A DNA stretch of 64,000 nt, from the NCBI RefSeq assembly GCF_900115675.1, contig NZ_FOXI01000013.1, positions 1 through 64,000 of the forward strand, read 5' to 3'. Below are positions 58,680 through 64,000 of the stretch, one piece after another. A model generated the notes under the pieces. It made no database searches and had not been told where the DNA came from. It worked only from the letters and a program-made list of their open reading frames with translations. Numbering within the stretch: position 1 is the stretch's first letter; the number at the start of each line of letters is the position of its first letter. A program made the position numbers and the translations under genes. This DNA comes from Halolamina pelagica (GTDB lineage Archaea; Halobacteriota; Halobacteria; Halobacteriales; Haloferacaceae).

Positions 58680-60098
58680 TTACGCAAGCGAGAGTAACGA
58701 GAGTATGACCGAGATGGCATCGATCGACAGTACAGTCACAAGTAGCCGATCATTGATCGGCCACTCCGGAGCCTCTCGGTAAGTCTGGAGGGTCTCGATA
58801 TCTTCTCTAGACCGGCCCTCGGATGATCGCTCCCGCTGTATTTCTCGACGTTTGTCACGGACCATTTTTTGGTGGATCTGCCAGAAGGAGAAGTATAACC
58901 AAATCGCAATAACGGCCCCGTAGACAGCGACCGGAACTGCGTAACTTGTCGCCCAGATCAACGGGTCCCATCCAGAGATCATTGCTTCCGTTACTGGACT
59001 CAGCGGGTCTCGTGAACCCTGCACGTGGAGCCGATAGACCAAGTACACTCCAGCTAGAACTAAGAGCGAGTTAACACGTGTCGCAAATCGGCCGAAGTCA
59101 CGGAACCCTCCTGCGTCGTCTTCATGGCCGGGAATGTACTGGAGGGTTTGTACGTTGTCAGAGAGTAATTCGTTTAGAAACCGGACGAGAAGTACGAATT
59201 GTACAGCCAAAACAACGATCGCGATATCGATCGCCGTGACGATGAGCAGTGATGTTGGAGCATCAAGGACGAACGGCCCACGGCTGACCAGCCAGATTCC
59301 GACAAATTGAGCAACAAATAGGATACTCACCAAGATGACCGCTGGGGTATTGCCTACTTCAATCGCAAAGGCGTCCAAGAAACGAGGTAGAAAGACGTTT
59401 TCGTACGAATCTGCGTCAGCACTCGTTTGGAGAAGGTCAGTCTTGTTGAGGTTAGTGAATAACGTCTCTGTTCGGCGCATTCCGTCATAGACTAGCGGTC
59501 CCCCCAGGTACACTAACAACAGAAACCCAAAGCTGTAGACGATATTCGGCTGGAGGTCACTGATGGGGGTAAAGTAGACTGTCCAAGCACTCCAAGCGGC
59601 ACCCACCAGAAGTACCGACAACACACCGTAGAAAATCCCAGCATGAACTAACTCGACAGTCATCTCCCGCAGCTCTTCATCACCATCAGCGGTACTGAAG
59701 ATGAACGCGATGAGGAGAATAATCGCTAGCCAGAGGGCTAGCCCACTAACCAAACCGATCGAAGCAAGCCCCACCTGACCAGGAATCAGGACCTCTAAAC
59801 CGTTGATCTCAGTCACCGCAGCTTCAACTGTCAAAAGGAGCAACGCCCCCAGCACAATTACAGGGGTGTGTCGAAATGCGTAGGTCAATACCCGGGAAGA
59901 TACTTGTGAAATGCGTGATTTCGGCTCGGTGCCAAAATCGAGCATAAACGGTATATCGTCAGTTACGTCAAAGGGATTCAGTGAACAGTATTCGTGGAGA
60001 TAGGTCGGGCTAGAATGTGGCTCATCCAGATTCCAGACCCATAACGAATTCACAGCGTCGTTCGATTGTTCTTCATCCACGTGTAGATCACCATCCAA
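58680..60098 (-). CDS. Polytopic membrane protein, hypothetical
   Basis: 472 residues if TTG 60098 is used; GTG 60080 is the next possible start. The first ~65 residues are cytoplasmic and acidic, then about nine membrane helices (VIVLGALLLLTVEAAVTEI, GLVSGLALWLAIILLIAFI, VILVSILFVAQFVGIWLVS, IDIAIVVLAVQFVLLVRFL, YAVPVAVYGAVIAIWLYFSF) and a basic loop (MVRDKRREIQRERSSEGRSR) before the last helix. No family is recognised. Divergent to the hydantoinase-like gene, with which it shares a 220-base AT-rich promoter region. Confidence 0.65.
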   Translation of the reverse strand: MDGDLHVDEEQSNDAVNSLWVWNLDEPHSSPTYLHEYCSLNPFDVTDDIPFMLDFGTEPKSRISQVSSRVLTYAFRHTPVIVLGALLLLTVEAAVTEINGLEVLIPGQVGLASIGLVSGLALWLAIILLIAFIFSTADGDEELREMTVELVHAGIFYGVLSVLLVGAAWSAWTVYFTPISDLQPNIVYSFGFLLLVYLGGPLVYDGMRRTETLFTNLNKTDLLQTSADADSYENVFLPRFLDAFAIEVGNTPAVILVSILFVAQFVGIWLVSRGPFVLDAPTSLLIVTAIDIAIVVLAVQFVLLVRFLNELLSDNVQTLQYIPGHEDDAGGFRDFGRFATRVNSLLVLAGVYLVYRLHVQGSRDPLSPVTEAMISGWDPLIWATSYAVPVAVYGAVIAIWLYFSFWQIHQKMVRDKRREIQRERSSEGRSREDIETLQTYREAPEWPINDRLLVTVLSIDAISVILSLLSLA

Positions 60099-60289
60099 TC
60101 AGGAACTGATATTAATCTTGGCTGATACTGGAGTCCTCATAACACAAAAACATACCTCAGGGATTCTATTTAATGACATTATTGAAACACATACGCTTCT
60201 TTGTTATTGGTCGATTTGGCCGTCGAACGGATTAAGAAGTAGACTTCAGGAGGATTAGTACATATCAACCCACTACAACCACCCAAATT

Positions 60290-60301
60290 CTTTATTTTAT
60301 C
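60290..60301 (+). promoter_or_regulatory. TATA-like box before the hydantoinase-like gene
   Basis: CTTTATTTTATC lies about 20-30 bases upstream of the GTG start at 60319, the distance of a TATA box for a leaderless transcript. Confidence 0.45.
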
Positions 60302-60318
60302 TCTGTGTATCGATTGAT

Positions 60319-61806
60319 GTGATACTCTATTTAGAGATTGAGTTTGGACGTGTGGTTGGGGCTCTAATAGAGAACGATGAAGTCACTGACTATGCTACTC
60401 TATCGGATATAAATACCGCCGATGATCTTGCCGAAGTTCTTTCTCAATTTTCTGCTAATGATCGCAGTGACGTTGATCAAGTCCAAGCAGCTATCGGGAA
60501 ATTAGCCACACAAGATCAGAGGGGGGAACTCCCAAGCTGCACGGCGATCCTAGCCCCGGGCTATGGGCTGCCAGTGGAGACCGAGACTATTGCGAATCAC
60601 ACTAAGAGTATTGATGGTGGTTTGACCCCACAAGGGCAAGTCACTCAACCACCACCAACAGAGATCAATACCGATACAGAGAACGCCGTAGTTTCTGCTA
60701 AGTTTGGGCATAAGAATCCAGATTATGAAATGGATATTGGTGCGGAAATTGCGGCTTCCTCAATCAGATTTGGACATAAAGTCTCAGGAGAAATGGGGTT
60801 CCGGGAACGGACAAAAACAGCTGTAGCCAATGTTAGACTCTCGCAGCTCTATCACTCAATAAAAGACCAATTGAAGCAGGCTGTATCGAGCGCAGATATC
60901 GAGGCCCCACTATATGCAATTAGAAGTGATGGGACATTAGCAAATTTAGATACGATTGATGAAACGCCGGCTATGCTATTGTCTGGAGTAGTAGCTGCTC
61001 GAGCCTTTGGGGCAAATTCTCGGGTGGAACGAGATGGAGCTGTTCTCACCATGACTCCAGATACCACATACATTGTCCCTCCATTCATACAAGGTATCCC
61101 GCTCGAACAGGGCTATTTTGCGGGAGATCTACGGTCTGGGTACACTTCTATTCAAACCGTTAGTGTTCCAATTGGATATGATACGCCTGTTTCTCAACTT
61201 ATTTCCGCTAATATAGATTCCTCAAAGGATCTCCAGTCGGTCCTCAGACCCGGTGACTTCAACGATGAAGACTCAACCCTAGCTTCTGGTCAGATAGACA
61301 ATAAAGAAAAAGTTAGGACCGAACTGATAGCTGAACTCCGCTCGAGTGTCAAGGAACTTTCTCAATCTGCATCTACTGTTGATACACTCATTGCAGGAGA
61401 TCCATACATTGCATCGGTCATTAACGAGTTAGCAGACAGTTTTGGCGCTCATGGAATCGTCCCAGACACAGTAACGACGGTTGGTGCATTCAGTTGCTCC
61501 AATTCAGAAATCCAAATTACTGTCCGGTTACAGATCGACACTGCCAGAAACATTATTTCTGTTAACACGAATGGGGAGATCTATTCTGAACAAATGGACC
61601 TGTCTAAAAAGTTGAATAGACTTGATGTTGAGGACTTTGTCAAAGAGTACGTAACAAATAGTTTACAAAAACACCAGCAACCAATTGCATCGGTCGATAT
61701 AATTGAGTCACGAGTTGTCACCCTAGTCGAAGATGATACGCAAATCGGTGAACTGCACACAATCATCGCAGAAGGTACTGCCAAACCGGAGACGGGGATG
61801 AAATGA
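60319..61806 (+). CDS. Divergent hydantoinase/oxoprolinase-like (actin-fold) protein
   Basis: 495 residues from GTG 60319. The start (LYLEIEFGRVVGALIENDEV) is placed like the first phosphate loop of ASKHA proteins, and LYAIRSDGTLANLDTIDETP, then AMLLSGVVAARAFGA, matches the HyuA core (QSDGGLMS, LLSGPAAGVVGA). The catalytic DIGGTSTD loop is not seen, so enzymatic hydantoinase activity is doubtful. More AT-rich codon use than genes to the left. It overlaps the deacetylase gene by ATGA. An actin-fold regulator or NTPase beside two tubulin-like proteins is an attractive but unproven idea. Confidence 0.55.
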   Translation: MILYLEIEFGRVVGALIENDEVTDYATLSDINTADDLAEVLSQFSANDRSDVDQVQAAIGKLATQDQRGELPSCTAILAPGYGLPVETETIANHTKSIDGGLTPQGQVTQPPPTEINTDTENAVVSAKFGHKNPDYEMDIGAEIAASSIRFGHKVSGEMGFRERTKTAVANVRLSQLYHSIKDQLKQAVSSADIEAPLYAIRSDGTLANLDTIDETPAMLLSGVVAARAFGANSRVERDGAVLTMTPDTTYIVPPFIQGIPLEQGYFAGDLRSGYTSIQTVSVPIGYDTPVSQLISANIDSSKDLQSVLRPGDFNDEDSTLASGQIDNKEKVRTELIAELRSSVKELSQSASTVDTLIAGDPYIASVINELADSFGAHGIVPDTVTTVGAFSCSNSEIQITVRLQIDTARNIISVNTNGEIYSEQMDLSKKLNRLDVEDFVKEYVTNSLQKHQQPIASVDIIESRVVTLVEDDTQIGELHTIIAEGTAKPETGMK

Positions 61807-62894
61807 CATATCTAGAGCGTGAGTCGTTTTCAGAGTACGATCAGAGTCTAGCCCTAGTGTACGATAAAAAATACACGCAGTATATGCAAGGGACGACCCA
61901 TCCAGAGCGTCCTGAGAGATTAGTCTATTCACTCGATATGATGCGTGAAGAGTCTTTGATAGGCGACGTTATCCAAAAGGTGACGCCAGAAAGTGCCTCA
62001 CTCGATTCCATACAGCAGGTACATACAAATCGGTATCTCCAGCGTCTTTATCGCCAATCTCGGAAAGGGTCGGGATCTATAAGTGCTGATACCAAGATTA
62101 CTGATCAAACATGGACTGCAGCAAGGCTCGCTGCAGGAGGAGCTATCCGGGCTGCCGAACTGGCTTGGGAGCAACAATATGATAGTGCGTATGCCTTTAC
62201 ACGCCCACCAGGTCATCACGCACTACCTGACCGAGCTCACGGCTTCTGTTTTTTGAACAACACCGCGATTGCGACAAAAGCAATCCGACAGGAAACAGAT
62301 TGTTCCCGAGTTGCAATCTGGGATATTGATGCACATCACTGTGACGGCACGCAACGCGTATTCTATGAGGATTCTGATGTGCTAGTTACTTCGATACACG
62401 AGGAAGATGCAACAAAATTCCTCAATATTGGAGGTACAGAGTATACTGGGGAGGGAGAAGGGAGAGGTCGAACCGTTAATATTCCCCTTCCCCCTCAAGC
62501 TGGTGACGATGCATATCAAGCCGCAGTAGAGCAAATCGCTCAACCAATTTCCGAGTCATTCAGTCCAGATATTTTGTTACTGGAAATCGGGTTTGATGCT
62601 CATTTCGGAGATGCACTTTCTCAGATGCATCTTACTGCTAATGGATATGGAGACCTCGTAAGAAAGGCCCAAAACTTTGCTAATACCCACTGTGATGGAC
62701 GTCTTGGGTTGATTCTGTCTGGAGGCTATGATTTCACAGCAGGACTTCCATATAGTAATCTAGCGACGTTAAATGCACTTCTGGGCGGTCCCGAAGACTT
62801 TGTCACCGAACCGAACCAGCCTCCAACCCAAGTTACCGGAGAAAATCATATAACACGAGCACGAGAAGCTCAGGCACATCATTGGTCTCTCTGA
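61803..62894 (+). CDS. Histone-deacetylase-family hydrolase
   Basis: 363 residues; arginase/deacetylase fold. The active site is complete: RPPGHH (H138, H139), zinc ligands D176 and H178 in IWDIDAHHCDGTQ and D265 in EIGFDAH, and the transition-state Tyr Y309 in SGGYDF. It removes acetyl groups from lysine, polyamines or similar amides. Coupled by ATGA to the hydantoinase-like gene. In this setting the substrate could be an acetylated protein of the island (tubulin acetylation is known in eukaryotes; here it is only a suggestion). Codon use is AT-rich. Confidence 0.9.
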   Translation: MTYLERESFSEYDQSLALVYDKKYTQYMQGTTHPERPERLVYSLDMMREESLIGDVIQKVTPESASLDSIQQVHTNRYLQRLYRQSRKGSGSISADTKITDQTWTAARLAAGGAIRAAELAWEQQYDSAYAFTRPPGHHALPDRAHGFCFLNNTAIATKAIRQETDCSRVAIWDIDAHHCDGTQRVFYEDSDVLVTSIHEEDATKFLNIGGTEYTGEGEGRGRTVNIPLPPQAGDDAYQAAVEQIAQPISESFSPDILLLEIGFDAHFGDALSQMHLTANGYGDLVRKAQNFANTHCDGRLGLILSGGYDFTAGLPYSNLATLNALLGGPEDFVTEPNQPPTQVTGENHITRAREAQAHHWSL

Positions 62895-62910
62895 GAGCTA
62901 TTCCCCAACT

Positions 62911-64000
62911 ATGACTACTTGTGAATTCTCGCCTCAACCAGAGAATTATCGTGACACTGAGGAATTCCGGCTACTTGAAATCGGTTCGTTAGAATGCGAT
63001 CGAACAACCTCTGCAGATCGAGATCATTGTCTAATCCATTCCTCCGATCATAATACAAACAAACAGGAGATACTCAGTGAAGCTCTTTCTAATGGAGAAA
63101 CCCTCTATGGGGCGCGAGCTGATAGATTGGATCTCCGGCAAATCGGGGCCGATCAATCGACAGAACCGATTGACCTGCGGTGTGCTCACATCGGTACATT
63201 AGATATTCGAGACACTACGGTAGAAAGGCCGCTATTGCTGGATGGAGCTACAATTGATACGATTCTCGCAACTGAGACAACGTTCAATGCCCGCGTTTCC
63301 ATGGCCTCTGCTACAATTCAGCAAGGTGTGGATTTTGAGAGCGCAATTTTTCGCGAAAGTGCCTATTTTGCTGATGTAGTATTTTTCGGCGAAGCTCGTT
63401 TTGCGAATATGACTGCACGCAATGAATTCGTCGCGTCACATGCCCAAATCGATACCAATATCGATCTAAACGGGGCTTCTTTTGAAGCACTTGCTGCATT
63501 TCAGCACACAACATTTGGCGGGTGGAGCGACTTCACCGAAGTAGATTTCCAGAAAGCGCGATTCGATGAGGCTACTTTCCACGATATCGCTCAATTCGAG
63601 GAGTCGTCGTTTGCTGATGCCGTTTTTAACCGTGCTGAGTTTGGCGGTGCTGTATTCAGAGATTCTTCGTTTACCACTGGAAAATTCCACGAGGCGTCGT
63701 TTAACGGCTGGTCGAGATTTGATAATGTCTCTGTAGAAGAGTCGATGAGTTTTGTTTCAGCTGAATTTTCTAATACTCTTGTTTTTGAAGATTCTGGCAT
63801 CAATGGTGGACTCATATTCACTAGTGCACGATTTGATGGCGATCCAAGCTTCCGTTTTGACGGTGCAAAATTGATGGGTAAGACCACCTTAGACGGGATC
63901 TCATTCACCCAGGGAACGTTTACTGGCGCGATCTGTAATGAAATATATTACCAGAAGAAAAGCCTCCCCCGATCGTCGGAACTCCAAAATAAACATCGGC
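62911..64000 (+). CDS. Pentapeptide-repeat protein, partial at the right edge
   Basis: At least 363 residues without a stop; the 3-prime end lies beyond the window. The N-terminus has the same Cys/His pattern as the channel protein at 7910: C4, then C-x10-C-x2-H (CDRTTSADRDHCLIH). From about residue 130 the sequence is regular pentapeptide repeat (A/D-[LF]-x-x-x: DFESAIFRESAYFADVVFFG, EARFANMTA, ARFDEATFHDIAQFEESSF), a right-handed beta-helix. A C-terminal channel pore like that at 7910 may lie outside the window. It follows the deacetylase by 16 bases. AT-rich codons. Confidence 0.75.
   Translation, partial: MTTCEFSPQPENYRDTEEFRLLEIGSLECDRTTSADRDHCLIHSSDHNTNKQEILSEALSNGETLYGARADRLDLRQIGADQSTEPIDLRCAHIGTLDIRDTTVERPLLLDGATIDTILATETTFNARVSMASATIQQGVDFESAIFRESAYFADVVFFGEARFANMTARNEFVASHAQIDTNIDLNGASFEALAAFQHTTFGGWSDFTEVDFQKARFDEATFHDIAQFEESSFADAVFNRAEFGGAVFRDSSFTTGKFHEASFNGWSRFDNVSVEESMSFVSAEFSNTLVFEDSGINGGLIFTSARFDGDPSFRFDGAKLMGKTTLDGISFTQGTFTGAICNEIYYQKKSLPRSSELQNKHR

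Overview
The window comes from a halophilic archaeon of the class Halobacteria. Proteins are strongly acidic, genes are GC-rich and often leaderless, overlaps of the ATGA/GTGA type are common, and the gene set is haloarchaeal: a TFB transcription factor, Orc1/Cdc6, ParA, a DUF5789-type protein and an AbrB/PIN pair. It looks like accessory DNA, probably a megaplasmid, secondary replicon or large island. It carries a replication origin beside an Orc1/Cdc6 gene, a ParA partition operon, an integrase, insertion sequences, toxin-antitoxin pairs and many gene fragments. The genus cannot be told from the sequence alone.

Layout. 0-2.9 kb: left-edge TFB gene (partial), decayed DNA, a zinc alcohol dehydrogenase. 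2.9-4.7 kb: decayed primase-polymerase module. 4.7-7.6 kb: metal operon (stand-alone HMA protein, P-type ATPase, FmdE-like protein). 7.7-11 kb: broken ArsR-type regulator, a pentapeptide-repeat protein fused to a potassium-channel pore, an enolase-superfamily enzyme. 11-14.3 kb: disrupted transposase and a quinol nitric oxide reductase. 14.7-16 kb: a two-gene winged-helix/His-rich module and two fused gene fragments. 16.3-19.7 kb: extended SDR, aldehyde dehydrogenase, rhodanese. 20-24.2 kb: tyrosine recombinase and a three-gene ABC exporter. 24.4-32 kb: partition operon with operator repeats, a CBS-HEPN protein, and a replication origin with at least seven origin-box-like repeats around an AT-rich core and the orc gene. 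32.3-33.3 kb: second copy of the winged-helix/His-rich module. 33.5-42.4 kb: toxin-rich stretch with an AbrB/PIN pair, a 1600-residue secreted protein resembling bacterial polymorphic toxins followed by an overlapping lipoprotein, then MazF/PemK and RHH/PIN pairs.

43.6-64 kb is the most unusual part. Two large tubulin/FtsZ-superfamily proteins with the GGGTGSG nucleotide loop and long coiled coils flank a secreted, membrane-anchored protein. An IS200/IS605 element has inserted between them. Divergently, on the other strand, lie a zinc metalloprotease with zinc ribbons, a Tat-exported protein of beta-propeller type, several polytopic membrane proteins, a divergent hydantoinase/actin-fold protein translationally coupled to a histone-deacetylase-like enzyme, and a pentapeptide-repeat protein that runs off the right edge. 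The continuity, the divergent shared promoter region and the overlapping start-stop codons suggest one multi-component system combining cytoskeletal-type NTPases with membrane and secreted parts. Its function is not known from the sequence. Codon use becomes visibly more AT-rich from about 60.1 kb to the right end, suggesting a separate origin for that part.
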